Shown here one piece after another: positions 27,712-36,704 of a DNA stretch of 64,000 nt. A program made the position numbers and the translations under genes. The DNA comes from Hymenobacter piscis. Its GTDB lineage: Bacteria; Bacteroidota; Bacteroidia; Cytophagales; Hymenobacteraceae. The notes under the pieces were generated by a model. It made no database searches, was not told the DNA's origin, and worked only from the letters and a program-made list of their open reading frames with translations. Position 1 is the stretch's first letter. Each line of letters starts with the position of its first letter. The stretch spans positions 186,001 through 250,000 of the forward strand of contig NZ_JAHHZN010000005.1 of the NCBI RefSeq assembly GCF_018760735.1. The letters run 5' to 3'.

Positions 27712-27858
27712 TGTGGAGAATGTGAGAAATGTGTTGAATGTGCGCGTTACGCCATCATCCGCTTACATTTACTTATCGTTCTCGCACGCATCACATCTAC
27801 CATATTCAGCACATTCCCCCACATTTACCACATCCCCACATTTATCACATTTGTAAAA
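27709..27858. repeat. inverted AATGTG / CACATT array upstream of arfB
   Basis: On the left, AATGTGGAG, AATGTGAG, AATGTG and AATGTG words (27709-27745). On the right, ACACATT-type complements (CACATCT, CACATTC, CACATTT, CACATCC, CACATTT, CACATTT) up to base 27858, directly before the arfB start. It is the same architecture as the GGTGAAAT and GTTGTCA arrays but with another word. Confidence 0.75.
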
Positions 27859-27860
27859 TC

Positions 27861-28268
27861 ATGCTGCCTCCCGCCCCCGATTTCCTGCCCGAATTGCAAT
27901 TTCAGACCAGCCGCAGCAGCGGGCCGGGCGGGCAGAACGTGAATAAGGTGGAAAGCCGGGTGGAGCTGCGCTTCCGGGTGGCCGATTCCCAACTGCTCAC
28001 CGACGAGCAGAAGCAGACGCTCCTCGAAAAGCTGGCTTCCCGCCTCACCGCCGAAGGCGAGCTGCTGGTAACGGCCCAGGAAGACCGCAGCCAGCTCCGC
28101 AACCGCGAAACGGCGCTGCTCAAGTTCCACCAGCTGCTCACCAAAACCCTGCACAAGCCCAAGGCCCGCCGCCCCACCAAACCCAGCAAAGGTGCCGTCC
28201 GCCAGCGCCTGGAATCCAAAAAGAAGCACGGCGACAAAAAGTCCAACCGCGGCCGGGTGGATTTCTAG
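27861..28268 (+). CDS. arfB: ribosome-rescue peptidyl-tRNA hydrolase ArfB
   Basis: 135 residues from the ATG at 27861; the open frame extends further upstream only through the repeat array, so this start is preferred. The class-I release-factor-like domain has the catalytic GGQ in GPGGQNVNKVESRVELRF (about residues 23-40). The C-terminal tail is strongly basic (KPKARRPTKPSKGAVRQRL, KKKHGDKKSNRGR), as needed to enter the empty mRNA channel of a stalled ribosome. It releases nascent chains from non-stop complexes. Length matches the family. Confidence 0.95.
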   Translation: MLPPAPDFLPELQFQTSRSSGPGGQNVNKVESRVELRFRVADSQLLTDEQKQTLLEKLASRLTAEGELLVTAQEDRSQLRNRETALLKFHQLLTKTLHKPKARRPTKPSKGAVRQRLESKKKHGDKKSNRGRVDF

Positions 28269-28282
28269 GGCCGCTTGTCAGC

Positions 28283-28413
28283 AAGCAGAACGTCATTCTG
28301 AGCGCAGCCGAGGAATCTCGCGTGCTGAGGTCGTTAGAATAAGTCAACCTCAGCGCGCGTTATTCTTCGGCTGCGGCTGCGGTTCCGCCTTCGCTCGGAA
28401 TAACGTTCTGCTT
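28283..28413. repeat. GTCATTCTGAGC-family palindrome, copy 2
   Basis: The left arm 28283-28330 mirrors 28348-28413. The right arm carries an extra tract of about 18 bases (CGGCTGCGGTTCCGCC region), seemingly a small internal duplication. It lies between the convergent arfB and mgtE genes and belongs to the family of the copy at 24931. Confidence 0.85.
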
Positions 28414-28455
28414 GGCCTGTGTTGTTGCGGGGAGCTTCAGCTTGCTGCTTCTAGC

Positions 28456-29841
<1,386 letters not shown>

Positions 29842-30022
29842 GAAGTCGGAAAAGGCGTGTTTCTCGCTAGGCAGAAGGCGTTGGTGAAGCGGCTGGAACC
29901 GGCGCGCAAAAGTACGGCTTTCCGGGGCCAATCGGTTGCGGGAGCCGGAACTTTCTGCCCGCCGCCGCCCGGGGCCGCCGCCGTTATTTTCGGGGTCCGG
30001 CGCAGTTTCCCGGCGCCCGGAG

Positions 30023-30052
30023 TTGCCGAATTGCGGGCAGCGCGTACTTTTG
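30023..30052 (+). promoter_or_regulatory. consensus Bacteroidota promoter (TTG-N19-TACTTTTG)
   Basis: TTG (30023-30025) and a perfect TAnnTTTG box (TACTTTTG, 30045-30052) are spaced by 19 bases, and the start codon at 30076 follows 23 bases later. This is the best promoter match seen in the window. Confidence 0.7.
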
Positions 30053-30075
30053 GCCGTCCTTCCCGCTGCCTTTCT

Positions 30076-30894
30076 ATGTCTGAGTCTTCCGTTGCCCCGC
30101 CGCTCGGCACCCTCGTCGCCCTCGGCGGCGGCGACGACGATGCGATGCTGGCCCTGCTCTGCGACCTGCTGCCGGGCCCCGATACGCCGGTGGAAATCAT
30201 TACGGTAGCCTCCTGGCGCAACGCCGACCGCACGGCCGCCGCCTACGAGAAGTCGTTCCGGGAGCTGGGCTGCGCCGTGGCCCGCCACCTGCCCATCAAC
30301 GAGCACCACCCCGCCGACTCGCCCTCGGCCCTGCGCCGCCTGCGCCGGGCGGGCCTCGTGTTCTTCAGCGGCGGCGACCAGGAGCGCATCACCGATTTTC
30401 TCAAGGGTACCGAGTTCCTGCGCCTCCTGCACGAGCGCTACCAGCAGGAAGCCGACTTTATGGTGGCCGGCACCAGCGCCGGGGCCGCCGCCCTCACCGA
30501 GCAGATGCTGGTGGAAGGCTACGGCTGGCGGGCCCTGCGCAAGGGCGGCATCCAGACGGCCGCCGGCCTCAGCCTGCTGCCCCGCCTGTTCATCGACCAG
30601 CATTTTGCCGAGCGCGGCCGCTTCGGCCGCCTGGCTCACGCCCTGCTGGCCCACCCGGCCTACCTGGGCATCGGGCTGGCCGAGGAAACCGGCCTGATTG
30701 TGCGCGGCGGGCAGCAGGCCGAGGTGTTCGGCGACGGCGTGGCCACCGTTATGGACGGGCGCCACCTGCACGGCAGTAACCTGGGCCGCATCGGGCGGGG
30801 CGAGCCCGTGAGCGGGCAGGGCCTGCGCGTGCACCTGCTCGTGGCCGGCCAGCACCTGAACCTGCTGACCCGGGAGGTGGCCGATTCCCGCTAA
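30076..30894 (+). CDS. cyanophycinase-like serine hydrolase (peptidase S51 family)
   Basis: 272 residues. The S51 signature is complete: GGDQERI (about 99-105), nucleophile Ser134 in AGTSAGAA, DQHFAERGRFGRL and GIGLAEETG. Cyanophycinases release beta-Asp-Arg dipeptides from cyanophycin; related enzymes act on other isoaspartyl peptides. No cyanophycin synthetase or isoaspartyl dipeptidase gene is in the window, so the enzyme may scavenge external polymer or act on another substrate. There is no obvious signal peptide, which points to a cytoplasmic protein. A near-perfect promoter precedes it. Confidence 0.88.
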   Translation: MSESSVAPPLGTLVALGGGDDDAMLALLCDLLPGPDTPVEIITVASWRNADRTAAAYEKSFRELGCAVARHLPINEHHPADSPSALRRLRRAGLVFFSGGDQERITDFLKGTEFLRLLHERYQQEADFMVAGTSAGAAALTEQMLVEGYGWRALRKGGIQTAAGLSLLPRLFIDQHFAERGRFGRLAHALLAHPAYLGIGLAEETGLIVRGGQQAEVFGDGVATVMDGRHLHGSNLGRIGRGEPVSGQGLRVHLLVAGQHLNLLTREVADSR

Positions 30895-31068
30895 CTTGCT
30901 CCTGAAATCCGCGGCCCGGGCTGCTGGCCCCACCAAACCCCTGAGCGAGTACTCACCAACCCGAAAAATAACGCCGGTCAAATTTGTTCGGCGTGCCGAC
31001 TAAATCATTCTCTTTTTCCTACATTTAGGCCCTTGACCCCCTAAATTCTCACTCATCTCACTCTTTGT

Positions 31069-32316
31069 ATGAAATTCAAGTCTCTACTTCTTGCAGGAAG
31101 TGCGTTGCTTACGGGTACCGCGGCCTCGGCGGGTGGCTATCAGGTGACGCTGGCCGGGCAGAAAAACAACGGCATGGGCGGCGTGGGCGTGGGCCTTTCC
31201 CTCGACCAGGCGGCCATGTTCTACAACCCCGGCGCGCTGGCCATGGTGAAAGACCGCGGTATTCAGCTGGGGGTGAATGCCACGCTGGCCCGCAACGCGT
31301 TTGTGGCCGAAGGCAGCAACCAGCAGCGGGAACTGCGTAATTCCATTACCACGCCCCTGAACTTTTACGCCGGCTTCGGGCCCGCCGAAGGGAAATTCCG
31401 CGCCGGTATTGCCGTGTACACCCCCTTCGGCAGCAAGCTGCAGTACGCCGACGGCTGGGAAGGCCGCACGTCGCTGACGGATATTGACCTGAAGTCGATT
31501 TTCGTGCAGCCCACCGTCAGCTACGCCATCAGCGACAAGCTCAGCGTGGGTGCCGGCCTGGTGGTACTGGCCTACGGGGCGGTTAATCTGCAGCGCGATG
31601 TGCCCTTGCCCGACGGTTTCGGCCACGTGGAGCTCGACGGCAAAGCCGATACCAAGCTGGGCTTCAACGCCGGCATCTTCTTCAAGCCCTCCGAGAAGCT
31701 GAGCCTGGGCATCAACTACCGTTCGAAAATTGACGCCGTCGTAAAAGATGGGGACGTGACGTTCACCGGCATTCCGGCCACGTTCTCCTCGCGCTTCGAG
31801 GCGACCAAGTTTGGCGCTACCCTGCCCCTGGTGGCCACGACCAGCGTCGGTATCGGCATCATGCCCACCGAAAACCTGACCATTGGTTTCGACGTGAACC
31901 TGGCCCAGTGGAGCAAGTACCGCACCCTGCGCTTCGACTTCGACAAGCAGGTGAATGGCTCGACGGTAAGCGAATCGCGCCGGGAGTACCAGGATGCGCT
32001 GACTTTCCGCCTGGGGGGGCAGTACAAGCTCACCAGCGGCCTGACCCTGCGCGCCGGTGGCTCGTACGATGAGAGCCCCGTAAAAGACGGTTTCGTGACC
32101 CCCGAAACGCCCGACAACGACCGCCTCAGCGGCACGCTTGGCGCTTCGTACGCGTTCGGCAAGTTCGGCGTGGATCTGTCGGCCCAGTACGTGAGCATCA
32201 AGAAGCGCACCCAGACCCAGCAGGAGCTGCTCAACAACGGGACCACGGACCGCATTGCCGGCACCTACAAAACCAACATCGTGATTCCCGGCATCGGCCT
32301 GAATTACACTTTCTAA
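31069..32316 (+). CDS. OmpP1/FadL/TodX-family outer-membrane transport protein
   Basis: 415 residues with a signal peptide (cleavage near TAASA) and the FadL N-terminal plug motif GMGGVGVGLSLDQAAMFYNPGAL. A 14-strand barrel pattern follows, ending in GIGLNYTF with a terminal Phe as required for outer-membrane insertion. FadL proteins carry long-chain fatty acids or aromatic compounds across the outer membrane. The SGNH lipoprotein gene starts 21 bases after its stop, so the two form an operon, a pairing common in Bacteroidota. Confidence 0.93.
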   Translation: MKFKSLLLAGSALLTGTAASAGGYQVTLAGQKNNGMGGVGVGLSLDQAAMFYNPGALAMVKDRGIQLGVNATLARNAFVAEGSNQQRELRNSITTPLNFYAGFGPAEGKFRAGIAVYTPFGSKLQYADGWEGRTSLTDIDLKSIFVQPTVSYAISDKLSVGAGLVVLAYGAVNLQRDVPLPDGFGHVELDGKADTKLGFNAGIFFKPSEKLSLGINYRSKIDAVVKDGDVTFTGIPATFSSRFEATKFGATLPLVATTSVGIGIMPTENLTIGFDVNLAQWSKYRTLRFDFDKQVNGSTVSESRREYQDALTFRLGGQYKLTSGLTLRAGGSYDESPVKDGFVTPETPDNDRLSGTLGASYAFGKFGVDLSAQYVSIKKRTQTQQELLNNGTTDRIAGTYKTNIVIPGIGLNYTF

Positions 32317-32337
32317 CCTCGTCTCACGCACTGCCCC

Positions 32338-33789
32338 ATGAATACTTCTATTTTCTTCCGTAAAGCCGCGCCCCTGGCGTTTCTGGCCGGACTGGGACTC
32401 ACGGCCTGTCAGCCGGACCTGGAAAACGATGTTAAGCCCAGCAGCGGGAGCGTCGACTTCTCAAAATATATTGCCGTCGGCAACTCGCTAACGGCCGGGT
32501 TTTCTGATGGTGGCCTATACCTGTCGGGTCAGCAACAATCTTACCCCGCCATTCTGGCCCAGCAGCTCAAAACAGTAGGTGGCGGCGAGTTCGTACAGCC
32601 CTTGTTTAATGCGCCAAATCAGGAAAACGGCTCCGGCTACCTGCGACTGGCCGGCTTCACGCCCACCGGTTCGCCCATCACGGCTAGTGTAAGCACTAAC
32701 CTGGCCCTGCGCCAGGGCGCCGCGCCGGGTCGGCCGCTGTATACCAAATACACCGACCCAATCAACAATCTGGGGGTACCCGGCATTCGCCTATCGGATA
32801 TTGAAACGCCGGGCTACGGCAGCATGCTGGGTAACCCGTATTTCGAGCGGATTACGCCTGATAATCAGCCACTCCAGACCTACCTGGAACGCGTGACGGC
32901 CTCAAAACCAACCTTTTTTACCAACTGGTTGGGTAACAACGATGTGCTGGGATTCGCTACTGCCGGGGGAGCTGCTAGCTTCCTGACGCCTACTGCGGAT
33001 TTTGAGGACAAGAACTCCAAGCTCATCAATGCCCTGACGGCTGATGGCGCCAAGGGGGTAGTAGCTACTATCCCGGATGTGACCAATATTCCGTTCTTTA
33101 CCACGGTAGGACCTGTGTTCCGGGCCACGTTGGAAGCTGCCCAAGTACCAGCTGTCGTTGTTACAACAGGTGGCTTCTCTGCCACACCAGGTGCTCCCCC
33201 TGCCCGTAAGGTAATTCCTGTTAATACAATTCGTAACGCTAACGGGTCTTCAGGAAACCAACTGTTTACCCTGACGGCATCTCCCTATCTGGCTCTCTTT
33301 GGGATGCCAAACAATGGCCGCGCGTGGCGTGATGTATACAAGCAGGCTCAGCCTGCGCTGCCCGCTTTTGTGACGCTGGAGCTGTTCCTGCAACTGCAAG
33401 GTATTGATACAGTGCAGGCCTTTGGAGCTAGTGCCGCTCACCCCATTCCGAGCACCTTGGTACTCGATGACGTTGAGCAAGGACTCGTCAGAACAGCTAC
33501 CACGGCATTCAATAAGGCCATCAAAGACAAAGCAGCCGAAAAAGGCCTAGGTGTATTCGATGCTAATGCCTTCTTCTCCCGCGTCGCGGCCCGTGGTATC
33601 GTAACGAACGGGGTCAACAACACGGCTGCTTTTATCAGCGGCAACCTGTTCTCGCTGGATGGGGTGCATCCCACGCCCCGCGGCTACGCCATCGTGGCTA
33701 ACGAAATGATTCAGGTAATCAACAGCACCTACGGCGCGAAGGTCCCGACCGTAAACGCCAACGATTACCGGGGCGTAGATTTCCCGTAA
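32338..33789 (+). CDS. SGNH/GDSL-hydrolase-like lipoprotein
   Basis: 483 residues. The lipobox is LTAC (Cys24). The block I nucleophile is Ser50 in VGNSLTAG (a GNSL variant of GDSL), block III is NWLGNNDVLG, and block V gives the Asp441/His444 pair in LDGVHPTPRGY. The fold is therefore a complete SGNH esterase or lipase on the cell surface or in the periplasm. Being co-transcribed with fadL suggests lipid or ester hydrolysis followed by uptake of the released fatty acid. The middle third (about 32900-33600) is visibly lower in G+C than its surroundings. Confidence 0.9.
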   Translation: MNTSIFFRKAAPLAFLAGLGLTACQPDLENDVKPSSGSVDFSKYIAVGNSLTAGFSDGGLYLSGQQQSYPAILAQQLKTVGGGEFVQPLFNAPNQENGSGYLRLAGFTPTGSPITASVSTNLALRQGAAPGRPLYTKYTDPINNLGVPGIRLSDIETPGYGSMLGNPYFERITPDNQPLQTYLERVTASKPTFFTNWLGNNDVLGFATAGGAASFLTPTADFEDKNSKLINALTADGAKGVVATIPDVTNIPFFTTVGPVFRATLEAAQVPAVVVTTGGFSATPGAPPARKVIPVNTIRNANGSSGNQLFTLTASPYLALFGMPNNGRAWRDVYKQAQPALPAFVTLELFLQLQGIDTVQAFGASAAHPIPSTLVLDDVEQGLVRTATTAFNKAIKDKAAEKGLGVFDANAFFSRVAARGIVTNGVNNTAAFISGNLFSLDGVHPTPRGYAIVANEMIQVINSTYGAKVPTVNANDYRGVDFP

Positions 33790-33812
33790 GGTCTGCCCTT
33801 TCCGGAAAAGCA

Positions 33813-33845
33813 AAAGCTCCCGCCTCAACCTGAGGCGGGAGCTTT
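33813..33845. terminator. bidirectional terminator
   Basis: AAAGCTCCCGCCTCA (33813-33827) pairs with TGAGGCGGGAGCTTT (33831-33845) around a three-base loop and is followed by a T run. It separates the convergent SGNH lipoprotein and YpdA genes. Confidence 0.92.
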
Positions 33846-33865
33846 TTTTGTGCAGTTTCCACTCA

Positions 33866-34879
33866 TTACAGCTGTACCGTCTGCACCACGTCGGGTAGGG
33901 TGGGGGCGGCTTCGCCGGCCAGGCGGGCGGCAATAAGCTGGGCGTGGTAGCGGCCGTTTTCAATAAACCAGCGGCTGGTGTTAAGCCCCCCGCAGACGGT
34001 GCCGGCTAGGTAGAGGCCGGGGCGGTTGGTTTCCAGCGTGTCGGGATGGTGCGTCGGCGTGCGGGCGGCATCGGCTCCGCAGGTGATGCCCAGGGTGGCC
34101 AGAAACGAGAAATCGGGGTGGTAGCCGGTGAGGGCGTATACGTGCTGAGCGGGCAGGGTGCGCGGGCCTTCCGGCGTATTTACCTCCACCGCATCGGGCG
34201 TGATGCGCGCCACGGTGCTGTTGAACAGGCAGCCGATGCGGCCCTCCTGGATGCGGTTTACCAGGTCGGGCCGGATCCAGTACTTCACCGACTCGCTGAT
34301 GTCGGGGCCGCGCACGACCAGGGTGGGGCGGGCGCCGGCGCGCAGCAGCTGCAACGCGGCTTTGGCCGAGGAGTTCTTGGCCCCGATAACGACCACGTCC
34401 TGGTCGGCGTGGGCGTAGGGCTCCTTGTAGTAGTGCGTGACGTGGGGCAGGTCTTCGCCGGGCACGCCCAGCAGGTTGGGCACGTCGTAGAAGCCGGTGG
34501 CCACCACCACGAAGCGCGCCCCGAGGCGGCCCTTTTCGGTCACGACGGTAAAATCTCCCTGCTCGCCTTCGAGGCCTAGCACCCGCTCGTAGAGGCGGAG
34601 CGGGAGCTTTTCGGTTTGCGCTACGCGGCGGTAGTAGTCGAGGGCGTCTTCGCGCAGGGGCTTGTAGTGCAGCGTCGTCATGGGGTGGCCCCCGATTTCG
34701 AGCAGCTCGGGCGTGGAGAAGAACTCCATGTTGGTGGGGTAGCCGATGATGGAATTCACCAGCGCGCCCTTGTCCAGCACGCACACCGAGAGGCCGCGCC
34801 GCTGCACTTCCAGCCCGCAGGCCAGCCCCACCGGCCCGGCCCCAATCACTACTACATCAAAAGAAACGAGGGTTGTCAT
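33866..34879 (-). CDS. ypdA: YpdA-family bacillithiol disulfide reductase-like flavoprotein
   Basis: 337 residues. The N-terminal FAD site is VVIGAGPVGLACGLE (about 10-24) and the NADPH site is VVVIGAKNSSAKAALQL (about 170-186). The family marker GYPTNMEFFSTPELLEIGG is present. There is no CxxC redox pair, as in YpdA and unlike thioredoxin reductase. Family knowledge: YpdA reduces oxidised bacillithiol, so this organism probably uses bacillithiol as its low-molecular-weight thiol. The gene stands alone. Confidence 0.9.
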   Translation of the reverse strand: MTTLVSFDVVVIGAGPVGLACGLEVQRRGLSVCVLDKGALVNSIIGYPTNMEFFSTPELLEIGGHPMTTLHYKPLREDALDYYRRVAQTEKLPLRLYERVLGLEGEQGDFTVVTEKGRLGARFVVVATGFYDVPNLLGVPGEDLPHVTHYYKEPYAHADQDVVVIGAKNSSAKAALQLLRAGARPTLVVRGPDISESVKYWIRPDLVNRIQEGRIGCLFNSTVARITPDAVEVNTPEGPRTLPAQHVYALTGYHPDFSFLATLGITCGADAARTPTHHPDTLETNRPGLYLAGTVCGGLNTSRWFIENGRYHAQLIAARLAGEAAPTLPDVVQTVQL

Positions 34880-35130
34880 AGAGTACTTCTACCGCCGAAG
34901 GGGGACGCATGTTTGCTGCTCCCGAATGGTTTTTCCGGCTCCGGTAAAATAATGTGGCGAGCCGCCGCCGCCGATGGCGGATTTTTCCCCACCCTTCCTA
35001 TCTTCGTGCCGCAAGTGATAGGTAAGAGTCAGCAGTATAGTTAGCGCATCCGTATTTTTTTCGAAGTCATACTAAACAGAAAGCCCGTGCCTATCACGCG
35101 CGTTTTCATCCATCTTTTTTTATCCTATCA

Positions 35131-35604
35131 ATGAAACGTATTTCATTCCTTGCCCTGGCGGTTGCCGCCAGCAGTGCTTTTGTGGGTTGCAGCAGCGACA
35201 ACAAATCGGAAGACCCCACTCCTAAAACCAAAGCCGAGATGCTGGCCGCTCACGATTGGATCATGACCGGGGCGGAAGTTACGGTGAGCGGCCAAACAGT
35301 GGATGCCTACCAGGTGGGCATGTTCGAGGACTGCGAGAAGGATGACTTCTACCACTTCGTGAACACCAGCAATGGCGGCACCTACACGCTCAACGAGAAT
35401 ACCAACGTGTGCAGCCCATCGGGGGCCGAAGCCGGCACCTGGGCGTTGAATTCGGATCAGACCAAACTCACTCTCACCGCGCAGGGCAGTCAGGCCGAAG
35501 AAAGCACCATTACCGAGCTGACGGACTCGTCGCTGAAAGTAACCGGAACAGTGGATTTCCTGGGTACTCCCCTCACCATGACGCTCTCCTTTAAAGCAAA
35601 GTAA
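35131..35604 (+). CDS. small lipocalin-like lipoprotein (first of a tandem pair)
   Basis: 157 residues. The lipoprotein signal ends at Cys20 (FVGC) and is followed by an acidic, Lys-rich linker. The body looks like a lipocalin-type barrel of the Bacteroidota lipoproteins: a W near the start (AAHDWIMTGAEV) and strands such as GTWALNSDQTKLTLTAQ. Two more cysteines (Cys68 in DCEKDDFYHF and Cys94) could form a disulfide. The next gene has the same layout, including C-x-KDDFYxF, so the two are paralogues. Ligand unknown. Confidence 0.75.
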   Translation: MKRISFLALAVAASSAFVGCSSDNKSEDPTPKTKAEMLAAHDWIMTGAEVTVSGQTVDAYQVGMFEDCEKDDFYHFVNTSNGGTYTLNENTNVCSPSGAEAGTWALNSDQTKLTLTAQGSQAEESTITELTDSSLKVTGTVDFLGTPLTMTLSFKAK

Positions 35605-35652
35605 GCAGGCTGTTTTAACTACTTCCCCTCAATAGAATTGTACGTTAGTATC

Positions 35653-36132
35653 ATGCGGAAATCTACCATCTGGCTGGCTTCAGCCCTGCTGTTCAGTGCC
35701 ACTTTTTTCTCTTCCTGCAAGGACGACAAGGAGGATGTAGCCCCCAAAACGGCCACCAAGACGGAACTGCTTACGGCGAAGAACTGGCGCATTACCGCTT
35801 TCACTTACAAAGAGGGTAACAGCCCGGTAGAGGACGTATATACGCAGATTGACGCCTGCTCGAAGGATGACTTCTACAAGTTCAACCCCGATAAGACGTT
35901 CGTGCTGGATGAAGGCGCCACCCGCTGCAGCGCCAACGATCCGCAGACGAGCGTCAGTGGCTGGGACATCACCGCCGACGGCTCCATTCTGCTGCTGCTG
36001 GAAATGAAGGGCAGCACCAGCGCCGAGCTGTTCACCATCACGGAGCTCACGGACGGCAAGCTGCGCATCGGCCAGAGCTACACCGGCAACGGCTCAACGG
36101 AAGTGACGGAAATAACCTTCACCGCGTTCTAA
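35653..36132 (+). CDS. small lipocalin-like lipoprotein (second of a tandem pair)
   Basis: 159 residues from the ATG at 35653. The lipobox region FFSSC gives Cys22. Shared with the previous gene are the linker (APKTATKTELL), a conserved W (AKNWRITAF), Cys69 in DACSKDDFYKF and a second cysteine, Cys92, about 23 residues later, then FTITELTDGKLRI. The spacing of 48 bases and the lack of a terminator between the genes suggest one transcript. A clear terminator follows this gene. No function is known for the type. Confidence 0.75.
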   Translation: MRKSTIWLASALLFSATFFSSCKDDKEDVAPKTATKTELLTAKNWRITAFTYKEGNSPVEDVYTQIDACSKDDFYKFNPDKTFVLDEGATRCSANDPQTSVSGWDITADGSILLLLEMKGSTSAELFTITELTDGKLRIGQSYTGNGSTEVTEITFTAF

Positions 36133-36156
36133 GCCCCAACGGCTACCCTGCAAAAT

Positions 36157-36188
36157 GCCCCGTTGCTATCCGGCAACGGGGCTTTTTT
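36157..36188 (+). terminator. intrinsic terminator of the lipoprotein pair
   Basis: GCCCCGTTGC (36157-36166) pairs with GCAACGGGGC (36173-36182), followed by six T residues. Confidence 0.92.
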
Positions 36189-36207
36189 GCGGAGTGAAAG
36201 CAGATGA

Positions 36208-36630
36208 CTACTTCCGCTTCCGCAACGCCTTTAGGGCTCCCGTGCTCCACAGGGCCCAGCCGATGAGCACGGGCTGGAAAAACAGGCGGGCCAGCCGCTT
36301 CTGGTCGGTATCGAGGCCAAAGGCGGAGAGGTGATGGGTGTACTGGTGGATGTTGCCCGGGAACACGGCCGCGTAGAAGGCCGCCAGCCCCAGTCCCATG
36401 CGTACACGGTTTTCGCCTTTCAGCAGCAACAGGCCCAGCCCCAGCCCGATTTCCACCACGCCCGAGGCCAAGACGGTGGTATCCTTATCGAACGGCACGA
36501 AATCGGGCACCTGGGCCCGGAAGTCCTGGCGCTGGAAGGTGAGGTGGCCGGTGCCGGCTACTACCATGAACGTGCCCAGCAGGCCGCGGGCCACGTGCTG
36601 GAGGGTAGTAGTGTGGATTTTTTCAGACAT
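36208..36630 (-). CDS. DoxX-like membrane protein
   Basis: 140 residues with four membrane spans (about 14-30, 52-71, 77-92 and 115-135). The opening ARGLLGTFMVVAGTGHLTF and the VEIGLGLGLLLL stretch fit the DoxX/DoxD-like family, which in many bacteria is linked to redox or membrane stress. It lies downstream of polA on the same strand, separated by a GC hairpin (36638-36658). Function is uncertain. Confidence 0.75.
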   Translation of the reverse strand: MSEKIHTTTLQHVARGLLGTFMVVAGTGHLTFQRQDFRAQVPDFVPFDKDTTVLASGVVEIGLGLGLLLLKGENRVRMGLGLAAFYAAVFPGNIHQYTHHLSAFGLDTDQKRLARLFFQPVLIGWALWSTGALKALRKRK

Positions 36631-36637
36631 AGCGGGC

Positions 36638-36658
36638 GGGCCGGGAAAGGCCCGGCCC
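36638..36658 (-). terminator. GC hairpin between polA and the DoxX-like gene
   Basis: GGGCCGGG (36638-36645) pairs with CCCGGCCC (36651-36658). No T run follows on the minus strand, so it may weaken rather than stop read-through from polA. Confidence 0.35.
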
Positions 36659-36704
36659 CGGCTATACGGCGAACAGCCCGGCCCGGATACCCGCCCCCGG
36701 CCGC

